DNA of 64,000 nt from Micractinium sp. NFX-FRZ. Its lineage: Eukaryota; Chlorophyta; Trebouxiophyceae; Chlorellales; Chlorellaceae. Both the position numbers and the translations under genes were made by a program. This document shows positions 46,201 to 56,131 of this stretch, in pieces (within the stretch, counting starts at the first letter, position 1; each line of letters begins with the position of its first letter). Location: positions 55,347 to 119,346 of the forward strand of contig JAPTJF010000164.1 of the NCBI GenBank assembly GCA_029339195.1, read 5' to 3'. Below the pieces are notes generated by a model that was given only the letters and a program-made list of their open reading frames with translations, ran no database searches and was not told the DNA's origin.

Positions 46201-49200
46201 GAGATGGATGCCCTGCTGGAGGCCGAAGAGCAGCGCCTGCTGTTCCAGCTGACTGCCACAGACACCAAGCTGAGGGCACAAATCAGGTTGGTGCCCGCTG
46301 ACCTTCCTGCCTGCCCGCCTGCCTCCCTGCCTGCCCGCCTCCCTGCTTGTGTGCCCGCCCCCTGCGTGCCTGCCCGCCTCCCTGCTTGTGTGCCTCACTG
46401 CTTTTGTGCCTGCCTGCCAGCCCGCCAGCCCGCCTGCCTGCCTCGACGCTTGCGTGCCTGCCTGTCCGCCCGGCCGCTTGCTTGTCTCACCCGTTTCCTG
46501 CTCCGGTGGGTCTCCTCCACCCTTTGCCCTCTGCTTGCTCAGCCGACCAGCCCAGGGCTCAGCTGACTGACGCACCTTTGCCGCAATCTGTTGGTTTCAC
46601 ACTCACCCGACCTGCCTGTCCTGCAACACGTGCTGCCTCCCTCCCGCCTGCCTGCCACATGCGTTGACACCTCCCGCCTGCCCGACCTGCAGCAACGTGC
46701 GGCACCAGTTCTGTGCCAGCTCCCCTCTCCAGACAATCGTCCAGTCCCTGCTGGCAGAGGCGTTGCCCCACAAGTGGCGTGAGCAGATGCGCGCTGCCAC
46801 GGCGCCACAGGAGCACCCGCAGCAGGCACATGCAGCATCCACTCAGAGCGGGCGGCAGCAGCAGCAGCAGCAGCAGGAGGAGGGTGCCTCGGCGGTGCCG
46901 CCACCCAGGGAGCGGCGTCGGCGCGGCAGCAAGCCGGCGGGGGGCGCCGCCGCTGGGGCGGCGGTCGAGACGGCGGAGGAGGCTGCACAGCGGGAGCGGG
47001 AGCGGCAGGAGGCAGAGGCGGCACTGCTGAAAGAGGAGCAGGAGGAGGAGGAGAGGAAGGTGAGGCGTGAGGCGGTGTGTGTGCATAAGCATACATGTGT
47101 GAGATGTGCAGGATTGAGCAACATTGGCTGGGGCAGCTTCCATGTGCCGGGGCCCGGCCCTGACTCGTTGCTCCGGTGCAGCCTGGTTGCCGTGAGCTTT
47201 CCACAAAAGAGCACCCACCCTCCTGCGTCCCCGGTATCCCCGGCCGATTCCGCTCCGCAGCACCAGGAGCTGGAGAAGGCGGAGCGGAAGCAGCGTCAGA
47301 AGGCGGAGCAGCGGGTGGCGGCCGAGGCGGCTGCACGCAAGAAGGCAGCTGAAGAGGTTGCTGCCAGGGAGCAGGCAGCAGCAGCAGCCCGGGCACAGCA
47401 GGAGCTGGAGGAGGAGGAGCGGCAGCGGGCGCAGGCAGAGCGGCTTGAGCAGGAGGTGGCACGGCAGCAGGCAGCCCAGCAGCAGGAGGAGCAAGAGGAG
47501 GTCTGGCGGCAGGACGCTCGGGCTGAGCGGCTGCGGCGGGCAGAGGAGGCGAAGCGCCTGCAGGAGCAGCAGCAGGAAGAACAGTGGCAGCAGCAGGAGT
47601 GGCGGCAGTTGGCTGCAGAGCAGGGCGGCGAGGGTGGGGAGCCGGCGGGGCACAGCAAGGCCAAGGCACTGCTAGATGGCAGAAAACGGGCAGAGCCGGT
47701 GCCAGCGGCTGGCAGAGGCAGGGCAGGGCCACTCAACCAGGCTGCCGACGCAACGGTAGCTGCTGCTGGCCCAGTGCCTGGCGCACCACCAGAAGAGGCC
47801 CTGGCTGCCGGCAGCTCCTCCCGCAGGCGCCGCGGCGGCAGGGAGCGCGGCACTGCAGCTGCAGCGGCGGCAGCGGGCGACGGCAGCTCGCCTCGCGATA
47901 GCAGCGGTGCCACCGTCCGCCAGGAAGAGGCGCAGCATGTACAGGCAGCAGCAGCCCTGGGGTCGGCACTTACAGCGGCTGGCATGGCACAGCAGCACCA
48001 GCGGCAGCAGGCAGATGTGCCCGGATGGTCCCAGGCGGAGCCTGCCCCCGCACGGGCAATGCAGCCGCCTGCCCGCCGCCCTGCCACTGGCGCCGTGGCA
48101 TCGCCGCCGGCGCAGCAGGCAGGCGGGCAGCCGCCAGCAGCGGCAGCCGAGGCCCGGCCAAAGGGCTCTGTTGATTTGCAAGCTGAGCTGGCGGCTGCAG
48201 AGCACCTGCAGCTGACTGCTGACGGGGAAATTGATCTCTCAGCCCTGTGCCTTGAAGATGTGGTGCCAGCACTGCCAGCCCACCACCCCTCCCCACCTGC
48301 CACGCCGGTCTCAGCGGCAGCCCCCGCAGCCACAGGCGCTGCCCCTCAAACTGCCCCCGCCACGCCGTCTGGCGCTGCCCCGTCCGTAGTGGTCGCCCGG
48401 CGGGCGGCCAGTGCCGGCGGGCAGCCTGTTCTGGTGCCCGCTGCGGCTCAGCAAGACCGGCCGGGCAGCGCGGGCAGCGCGGGCAGCGGGGGCGGGCAGG
48501 CGGTGGACCGCTCGCAGCCGCGGTTTGTGAGCTGGACCGGCACTTGGGTGTGCCGCTGCGGCAAGCGGCACGCGCTGCGGGAGCGGTGCCGCTGCGGCGC
48601 CCGGGACCCCTGCAGGTGAGAGTCGAACAAGGGAGCAGCAGGGGTGCAGCAGGTCGAAACAGATCAATCTGCTTGAAGGCTTGTAGTCGGGAAGCGGTGC
48701 CGGGGCGGCGCCTAGACCTCCACTGCAGTGTGCGGGACGCCATGGCATGTGGGAGCACCTAACCTGTTGCCGCTCCAACCCTAAGAACTGATGGTGTGCC
48801 TGCTCGTCTCCCTCTGCTGCCGCAGGGACTACTTCCTGCACGGCGCCTGCAGCTACGGCAGCAGGTGCCAGCAGCCGCACTTGCAGTGGGACCTGCCCAC
48901 AGAGCGACCCACGCAGGCAGACATGCAGGCGGGGCTGCCCATGGGCAAGTGAGTGGGGACATGTGCAGCGTGCACTGTCCAGCACACCGTTTGTGTTGCT
49001 TGTGCTGGGGGGGCATCGGTCGTGTGCAGGGCTGCTCCCGTCTTCATCAATGCTTGGAATCACAGAAGGAATGTAATTTTTAATTATAATTTCTAATTAT
49101 GATAATTCTCTAATTATAAATTCGAATTATAATTGTTATGTTTGGTTGCTACCTGCCTGCCAGCCCTGCCAAAAACGACTCCAGGAGCTCCTTTTTATTG

Positions 49201-52200
49201 CCTGGGATGCCTGCCTGCAGGCCCTTTGGAAAGAGCTTCTTCAGGCCTGACAAGGCAGCGGGCCTGCCTGTCAAGCCTGCCGGTGGAGGCAGCGGCGTCA
49301 AGGGTGCAGCGGTGACGGCACTGCCGCCTCAGCCGTCTGTTTGGGCCCGCGGCAAACCGCAGGCGGCTGCTGGGCAGCAGCAGGCTGAGGCTGAGGCGGG
49401 GGCAGAGGCTGGCGGGCAGGGCTTTTGCGCCGAGCCGCAGGCGCAGCAGGCGCAGCAGGCGCAGCTCAGCTCGCTGCCTGGCACCGGCGGCCGGGCATCG
49501 CCAGGCCACGCGCACGCAGCAGCAGCAGCGGCAGCAGACGCAACAGCAATGACACACGCGGCTGCGGCAGCAGCCCACTCAAGCACACTGCTCAATGGCA
49601 GTGCCTCGGCTGCAGCTGCCCCACTGCCCCATCTGGCACAGCTGGCACCGCTGCCCCAGCTGGCACAGCTGGCGCCGCTGCCCAGTGAGCTGCCACACGT
49701 TGGGCCGGGAGCGGCAGCCGGGGCGGGCGCAGGCGCAGGCCCGGGTGCGGCTGGCTGGGGCGGCCACGGTGGGATGGGCGCGCCCACATGGGCTGCCCTG
49801 CCGGCGTTTTCGGCGGCCGCTCAGAAGCAGCAGCAGCAGCAGCCGTATGGGCAGCAGCAGCGGGAGAAGGATGAGGGTGAGGATGACCTGGCAGCCCTGC
49901 TGGGCGCTATGGGCATCTCAGCGGTCGACCAGGGCGGGCACCCGCCAGCTCAGCAGCTGGCAGCAGCTGCAGCAACGCCAGCAGGGCTGCATAATGCAGA
50001 CGGATGGGACGTCTCTGCTCCAGCGGCAGGCGTGGAGGCAGCGGGCAGCGGCGAGGGAGTTGACGGCGTGTGGCCCGGCCTGGGGCAGAGTGAAGAGGAT
50101 GCTGAGTTGGAGGCGGCGCTCAAAGCCAGCCTGGCAGATGCACATACTAGCCATGTTGGCCAGAGGCGGCAGCAGGCGGCGGCAGGCGACGATGGGGGTT
50201 GGCAGTTCCCAGAAGGCTCCTCGCCTGCAGGGCTGTCTGGCGGCGAGCTGGGCTTTGCGGGCCTGCGCAACGAGACGGGCGAGTACAACTGCTTCCTCAA
50301 CGTCATCATCCAGTGCCTCTGGCGCTGCGCCGACTTCCGGCGGCAGGTGAGAGGACGCGGCACAGCGAGGACCGAGGGGCAGACAGGTGGTGCAGCGTTG
50401 GCTGCAGCACGTCAGCACTGCTGTGACCCCTTCCTTGACCCGTTCAGTGGTGGTGAATCCCTTTTGTTGTGAGATCTCGCCTTGGACCCAGCTCATCCTG
50501 TTCGCATAAACCAGTGCATGTACCATTGCCCCCACTGCCCTTACGCTCACCGCTCCTCCGTCTGCCCATGGCACCTGGCACCCTGCCTCCCGCCTGCGCA
50601 GGTGGCGGGCTGGGACCGCACCTTTTGCAGAGCAGAAGCCGTGCTGGGCGGCCTGCACTCCCTGTTCCAGCAGCTGGAGCAGCAGGTGGGCGTGAACTGA
50701 GTCCTCATTACCCACTGGCTTCGACATGCCATGGCCTGCCATGCTGAGCTGCTTCATGCTCTGTAATGCTGTGTCATGCGCTAAGCTCTGCCCTGCACTA
50801 GCGCACCTTCACCCAATCTTTCAATCAAACACCTCTGTGGGGAATTGTCTGCTGCAGGAGCAGCAGCGGCAGAGCGCCGGGGAAGCTAAGGGCAGCACGC
50901 TGCCGCCGGTGGACCCCACAGCGCTGCGGGAGGCGCTGGCCGCGCTGCCGGGCCAGAAATTCCGCGTGGGTGAGCATGGGCGGGTCGTTGGGCGCGCCCA
51001 CAGCGTGCACAGCATGCTGTGGACGCCCGCAACCTGTGACACGCTTGCCCGTCATTCAACATGCCGCACCTTCATCCCGCCTTCCTGCTCCTCCACTGAC
51101 CAGTTTGCCTGCCTGTCTTGCCCTGGCAGGCGAGATGAACGACGCGGCCGAGGTGCTGCTGTCCGTGTACGAGAAGGCGAGCGGGCACCCTGCGGCTGTT
51201 TCTGCCCTCCTTCCCTGCTTCCAGCGCGGCTGTCGTGTGTGCTACTCTGCCCGTCTGCGATGCTACTCGTCTAGCTAGCACTTGTGTGTGCATGTGTGCA
51301 TCTACGAGGCTCCCAAACCGTGCAAGGTTTGCACGCTTGGACTCATCATCATCAACATCCCCTTGTGTTGCTGCAGGTGATGGAGGTGTCTGCCGGGCTG
51401 GGACGACCAGACAGCATCGAAAGCACCTTTGGCCTGGCGGTGAAGGAGGAGGTGCACTGCTCCTCCTGCCACAGGACCACCCACCAGAGCGGCTACACGC
51501 AGTACTTTTACAACACCCAGGTGAGGCGGTGGCGGTCCAAATGCAGCCGCTAGCAGCGTACGCATGCTTTGCTCTGCACCCCTCCTGGCCCCCTTTGGCT
51601 CCAGTTCCGGTTCAATGCATACCGTTCCGGTTCAATGCATGCTGAATTGTTGGCTCGACATGACACACCCCTCGCTTGCTTGTATGCGTCCCTTTCCTGC
51701 CCCTCCCCCCGCAGGCCACCGTTCTGCGCTACCTGCGCGCCGACAGCCCGGGGAGCAGCATGGGGCAGCTGCTGCGGGAGGCGGAGGCGCAGTACCGCAA
51801 GAGCTGCGACGACGACGTGGGCGGCTGCGGCAAGCCCAACGCCGTCAACCACTTCCTGGAGCGCGCCCCCCGCGTGTTCACGCTGCAGCTGGCCTGGGAG
51901 TCGCACAGCGAGCAGCCAGAGGACATTGCCGCCACGCTGGCGGCGCTGGACGAGGAGGTGAGGCTGTGAGGCCCTGGGGAGAGTGTTTGTGTGTGTTGTT
52001 TTGGTCAACGGAGGGTACAAAGCATGCCAAGCTTAGCCAAGTGCAGCTAGCTATCTTTTGGGTACCGCTGAGTCTGGAACAGCAAATTGCAAATCAACCA
52101 TTCATCCCCTCCCCATGCCCCTCCACAGGTGGACATGGGCGAGGTGTACCAGGGGGTGGAGCGAGGGGCGCACCGCTACCGCCTGCGCAGCATGGTGTGC

Positions 52201-52365
52201 TACTACGGGCAGCACTACCAGGCGCTGGTGCTGGTGCCCGACGCCGGCGGCTGGCTGGTGTTTGATGACACGCGCGTCACGCGGGTGGGCAGCTGGGCGG
52301 ATGTGCGCCGCAAGTGCGAGGCGGGGCGCACGCAGCCCTCGGTGCTCTTCTACGAGGCGGCATGA
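35652..52365 (+). CDS. Ubiquitin carboxyl-terminal hydrolase-related protein, copy C (DUF627/DUF629/USP type)
   Basis: Paralogue of copy B with the same architecture. Exons: 35652-35903, 36066-36370, 36810-36945, 37312-37387, 37635-37828, 38175-38771, 39116-39206, 39495-39653, 40249-40331, 40505-40972, 41412-41594, 41839-41960, 42202-42367, 42665-43063, 43623-43766, 44035-44175, 44554-44667, 45018-45093, 45469-45589, 45926-45992, 46201-46286, 46693-47059, 47261-48615, 48826-48948, 49221-50346, 50602-50685, 50858-50969, 51130-51176, 51377-51520, 51715-51957, 52129-52365. All phases agree, 2605 residues. It has a DUF627-like N-terminus, DUF629-like helices, a coiled coil, a canonical CCCH finger (about 1900), a UIM (50092-50139), and a USP domain with Cys2299 and His2556. 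Compared with copy B it lacks the intron at 18783-19041 and has an extra one at 50686-50857. Introns after exons 11 and 28 start with GC. The USP exons are almost identical to copy B, while the first 20 exons are only distantly similar. Confidence 0.85.
36761..36804. repeat. (CCTG)n array before a splice acceptor
   Basis: Eleven uninterrupted CCTG units end five bases before the acceptor of exon 3 of copy C and form its polypyrimidine tract. Confidence 0.9.
37001..37047. repeat. (GCAGG)n array
   Basis: Nine perfect GCAGG pentamers at the 5' end of the intron after exon 3 of copy C. Confidence 0.9.
37861..38095. repeat. GCTGTGCTG/GCTGCGCTG pentamer-like array
   Basis: Long irregular run of TGCTG/TGTGC units in the intron after exon 5 of copy C. 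Shorter relatives occur near 23030-23100 (copy B) and 44690-44850 (copy C). Confidence 0.8.
40199..40241. repeat. (CCTG)n array before a splice acceptor
   Basis: About ten CTGC/CCTG units lie just before the acceptor GATGTAG of exon 9 of copy C. Confidence 0.9.
40958..41170. repeat. 140-base tandem duplication covering an exon end and its donor (copy C)
   Basis: The end of exon 10 plus its donor (GAACAACTGGCC, then TGGTGAGGCGGGCA) recurs exactly 140 bases downstream, at 41098, inside the intron. A degenerate third partial copy of the GGCAGGGGCGG..GTCCAGGCAGG part follows near 41160. Confidence 0.85.
42071..42170. repeat. Tandem duplication of about 53 bases in a copy C intron
   Basis: The stretch beginning GTGCTCATGA and ending CATTCATCCAAC occurs twice with small differences, at about 42072 and 42125, in the intron before exon 13. 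Confidence 0.8.
48601..48900 (+). other. CCCH zinc finger of copy C (split by an intron)
   Basis: The exons joined across 48616-48825 encode DPCRDYFLHGACSYGSRC and then QQPH. This gives Cys-x8-Cys-x5-Cys-x3-His, the canonical CCCH finger often found in RNA-binding proteins. An upstream Cys-rich run (WVCRCGKRHALRERCRCG) precedes it. Confidence 0.8.
49071..49140. repeat. AT-rich island in a copy C intron
   Basis: Only 9 of 70 bases are G or C, in a window that is otherwise strongly GC-rich. It is built from overlapping AATTATAA-like words that are partly palindromic. It sits between exons 24 and 25 and has no counterpart in copies A or B. Confidence 0.9.
50092..50139 (+). other. Ubiquitin-interacting motif in copy C
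   Basis: EEDAELEAALKASLAD, the same residues as in copy B, about 50 residues before the Cys box. Confidence 0.75.
50686..50857 (+). other. Copy C-specific intron
   Basis: A 172-base GT-AG intron (GTGGGC to CTGCAG) splits the exon that is continuous in copy B at 32476-32671. The exons on either side (84 + 112 bases) sum to the 196 bases of the copy B exon. It lies inside a CAG/GAG codon run and contains in-frame stops, so it must be removed. Confidence 0.85.
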
Positions 52366-53373
52366 CCCGCTGGTGTGCCAGCTGACGCCACTTTTACGGC
52401 CGTTGCCCTACTAGTTTGGTTCAGCTTCCAATGGGTGATTCCGGCCACTCGGATGATGTGAATGTCTGTCATTGAAACATGCGCTTCCCACGTGCGCTTT
52501 CCTCCAGTTTCTTCCTCTCTTTGCCCAGCGCTTTTCTTTTTCGCTGCTTGCTCTGCTTTCCTCCTGCTCTGCCTGTCACCCTCCTCTCCGACGGACGTGC
52601 ATGCGTGCATCGTTGATGGGCCAACTGCAATTGCGACTGCTCCTCTCGGGGACGTTTAGAAGCCATGTCCTGCACGGCATCTGCTTACGCAAAACCAGGA
52701 TGTGCAAACCTGCTGGGCAGGGCCGGCAGCAGGGGTAGCAGGCGGCGGCGGGAGGCGGTGAGGCACCTGCGATCATTCATTGAGTGGGACTTGTGATCTA
52801 AGCTGTGCTGTCATTTCTGGCATGGTTTCTCTTTAATGGGTTGCCAATGGGTTGTATGCGTGCTGGTGACGGGTGTATGCACCTGAACGTTCACCGGGCC
52901 CATGTCTTGAGCACGGTGCCTACTCGCCTCCCTGGCCCAGTCGGGCTGACCTGGCCCCATGGCGCAGGTGGAGCAGCAGGTGGCGTCACAGGCGAGGGGA
53001 GATGTGCCTGAAAGGGGAGCGACAACTCAGAGATGGGGCACAGTCACAATAGGCAGCAGCGGTGCCTTCTGGTGGCGAGAACCATGGCAGCGGGCCAGCC
53101 AGAGCATGCAGGCGGCCGATGCCGGGTCAAGCACCTGGGCTGCATTGGGCCGCCGGAATCTTATACTCCCGTGTCCGAAGCCGGGCATCATTCATCGCAA
53201 GCACGCCTTCTTGCGGCAACGATCACGCCCTCCCAGAGAACTCGATGTCACGGAGGTGTTGACATAACTCATGCAGCCGCTGACATGGCGACGGTGGACG
53301 CGCCTTGGGTTCGCTCCGTCTCGCCGCTGCTTCCGCTTCACACCTTTGCGCGCTCGAACCCTAAGCTCCCACC
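52366..53373. other. Spacer between copy C and the acyltransferase gene
   Basis: T-rich 3' UTR of copy C, then the presumed promoter of the acyltransferase gene. No TGTAA was found after the copy C stop. No gene was seen. Confidence 0.45.
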
Positions 53374-56131
53374 ATGGCTGCGTCTCTGGGCACGATACTG
53401 CGCTTCCCCGCCTTCCTCGTTGGCACGCTCGCCCTGTTCTTCATGTTCTCGCTGGGCGCGCTGATGGGCTTCGTGCGCTGGTGGGACTTCACCTCCCCTC
53501 GGCGCAACGACGTGCACGGAGCGTAAGTGCGCCTGCGGTTTGGGTTGGCCCCGACCTGGGTGTCCAGCGTGCCGCCGGCGCCGCCGCCACCAATCCGTGC
53601 GCCGACTAGACTGGTCGGAACCAACCTCCCCCCTGCAGGGTGCACTTCGTCAAGTGGTTCTTCCGTGTCAAGATTCTGAGAGTGGGCACCCAGGAGGTGC
53701 ACCGAGGGCGGTGCATGTACCTCGTGAGTGGTGCAGCTGGGGCGTGGTCACGGCGGCGCACACCCGCTGCCCCGCTCGCCGCTGCTGTGCCTGCTCGCCC
53801 CGCTCAGCGCTCCTACACCCACTGCAGGTCCTTACTTACTTAATGCAGACGCCTGGGCGTGTGCCAAGCTTGTATTGAATTGGGCAGCCCACCCTGCCAC
53901 ACTCGTCCCCGCAGCTCGTGCCCGCCCACCTGCCCCTACTCGAACCCTGCCCTACCCACCACTGCCTGCAGTGCAACCACCGCAGCTGGGGCGACTTCTT
54001 CACCGATATGTACATCACCGGGTGCCACGGCGTGCCCATGAGCAGGTAAAGTTTGCCGGCACGCTGCTGGGCTGGCTGGCTGGCTTTCTAGCCAGGCTTG
54101 CGGGCTGCTGGCTGGCTGGCAGGCTGCTGGGTTGGCTGGTCTCAGGCAGGCTGTCTGGCCCATTAGCAGGTCTGGGCATGGCATCAGCTGGACTGGGCTG
54201 CGTGTCCCTCTTTTCAGCCGCAGGTGGATGGGGTTGGGCGGGCGGCCTGCTGCAACTCCACCTGCAGACCCCCCGATCCGGTGTCGCTATGTCTGCCTGC
54301 TGCAGGCGTGCCGTGGGCGTGGGCTTCCCCGCCTTCACCTCCTCCCTGATCGCCGTGCGTGCCATCCTGCTGTTCAATCGCGCCGGCATTCGGGACAAGG
54401 AGGTGGGGTGCTGGAGGGGTGCTAGGGAGCGGTGCAGGGGTGCTGGGGGGTGCTGAGTTCTGGGGTGGACAATGCAGGGCAGCTGGGTCGACTTATGATG
54501 AGCTGGGGATCCTCTATGTACTGTTGTGGGAAGGGGTGCTGTGCTGTGCTGCGCTGTGCGTGTGCTTGCCGTCTCTGCTGCCGCCCACTGTCCTCCCCGC
54601 CCTGCTGCCCCTGCTGTGCAGAAGTTCAATGCCTGGATTGACAGGGAGCTGGCGCGGGGCGGGCACAGCAGCCTGCTGGTATATGCCGAGGTGGGTGGGG
54701 AAGGGAGGAGGCGGGGGAAGGGTTGGGCAAGGGGCGGTGCAGGATGTGAGGCAGGGCGCGGGCTTGGCCCCAGCTGGGCGGAGCCGAAGCAGTGATCAAA
54801 CCAGGTCGATCAACCGGCAAACCAGGTCAAGCAGCAACGCCCGGTGCTCAGGGGTAGGCAACACAGGCTGCTGCCCCGCTCACACCCTGCACGCACCTTT
54901 CTAAAAGAGAGCGCCTGGCACAGGACCCCAGCATGACCCGCCACCCTGCCATCCCCGCACCCCCTCAGGGCAAGCGTAACCAGGGGCCGGCCAGCCTGCC
55001 CCTCAAGCACGGCATGCTGCGCTACGCCTACACCCGCCGCATGCCGGTGCAGGTGCGCAGAGGCGAGGGGGTGTGCCTTACAAACCATTGCCGGCTTGCA
55101 CTCGTGCTTCCCCTTGCCCCGCCCCCTGCCATGCGTCCTTTTGCGAGGCATGCTGCCTGCTCTGCTTCTGTGCCGCGCTGCCCACCCTTTCAATCCCACC
55201 CAACGTTGCTGAGCGCCGCAGGCGGTGATCACTGCGGGCAAGGAGGAAGTGCTGAACGAAAAGATGGGCTGGGTGCACTTTGGGCGCACTGTGGTCAACG
55301 GCTGCTCGGGTGAGTGCATGTGTCTGATGGGGCACTCCTGAACAAGGGGGGCAGCCGATTTGGGCAGCCCGCACCTGCCCAGCCTGCTGCCGGTCTGTGC
55401 GCCTGCACGCCTGGCCACCCTTCAGCTCAACACGTGTGCTCGCCCTTCGCCCTCTTGCCTGTGCCTGCCGGGGTGCTGCGCAGCTCCCACTGTGAGCTCG
55501 ATATCGAGCGCCCCTCAGAATTACATGCCGCTACCCTCGCTTGCCTGCCTGCCTCCTGCAGAGGTGCTGGACAGCACCCAGTTTGAGGATTTCGAGGGCT
55601 TCCTGGCGGCGGTGCAGGCGCTGTGGGACAGGCAGTGGGCCGCAGTGTACTCTGCACCCCGCCAAGGTGAAAGACTTGGGTCACCGGCTTTGCCTGGTTT
55701 TGATGGCTGGCGCGCTTGATGGTTTTCTCTGTGCAGAACCACGAGTTTGGCTGGCGCCGCGAGATGTGACTGCAATCTGATAGAAGTGCCACCCTAACCT
55801 CACTGCCGCAGGCCTGCCAGAGCTGCCCGAGCCGGTGGTCGCCCCCGGCAACTACACCCCCACTCAGCTGGCAGTTGAGTCGGGTGCACTGGCGCTGTGG
55901 ACGGCGGTCATGCTGGGCGCTGCGTGGGGCACGCTGCGTGTGCTGGCAGCGCTGGCGGCATGGTCGCTGCTGGGGCGCGCTTTGGTCGGCGCCCTGGCGC
56001 TCTGGTGCGCCGCCTCCCTGCTGGCGGCCGCGCTGCTTCCGCCGCCTGTGCGGCACATGCTCAAGAGTGCCGTCGACATCAGCCCCAGTGGCGCTGCCAG
56101 CGAGGAGGAGGCGTCGGCAAAGGCGCTGTGA
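53374..56131 (+). CDS. PlsC-type (AGPAT/LPLAT) acyltransferase
   Basis: Predicted membrane lysophospholipid or glycerolipid acyltransferase that transfers an acyl chain from acyl-CoA to a lysolipid; the exact substrate is not visible. Exons: 53374-53522, 53639-53723, 53972-54045, 54306-54402, 54622-54690, 54969-55052, 55222-55309, 55562-55666, 55812-56131; all in phase, 356 residues. The ATG has a good context (ACCATGG). Membrane segments: residues about 12-34, and two or so near the C-terminus (about 280-335). The catalytic HX4D motif is His81-Asp86 in CNHRSWGDFF. The substrate-binding block is EGKR (158-161, split by intron 5) instead of the common EGTR. It fits acyl-CoA:lysophospholipid acyltransferases with hydrophobic ends. 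It is unrelated to the flanking ubiquitin genes. Confidence 0.85.

Noticed and set aside
46539..47732. Minus-strand Pro/Ala-rich frame of about 400 codons
   Set aside because: Mirror image of the coiled-coil and Gln-rich coding exons of copy C.
50686..50757. Reading on past LEQQ in copy C as a truncated protein (VGVN, then stop)
   Set aside because: The next exon resumes exactly at EQQRQ with the same total length as the copy B exon, so this is an intron rather than a nonsense mutation.
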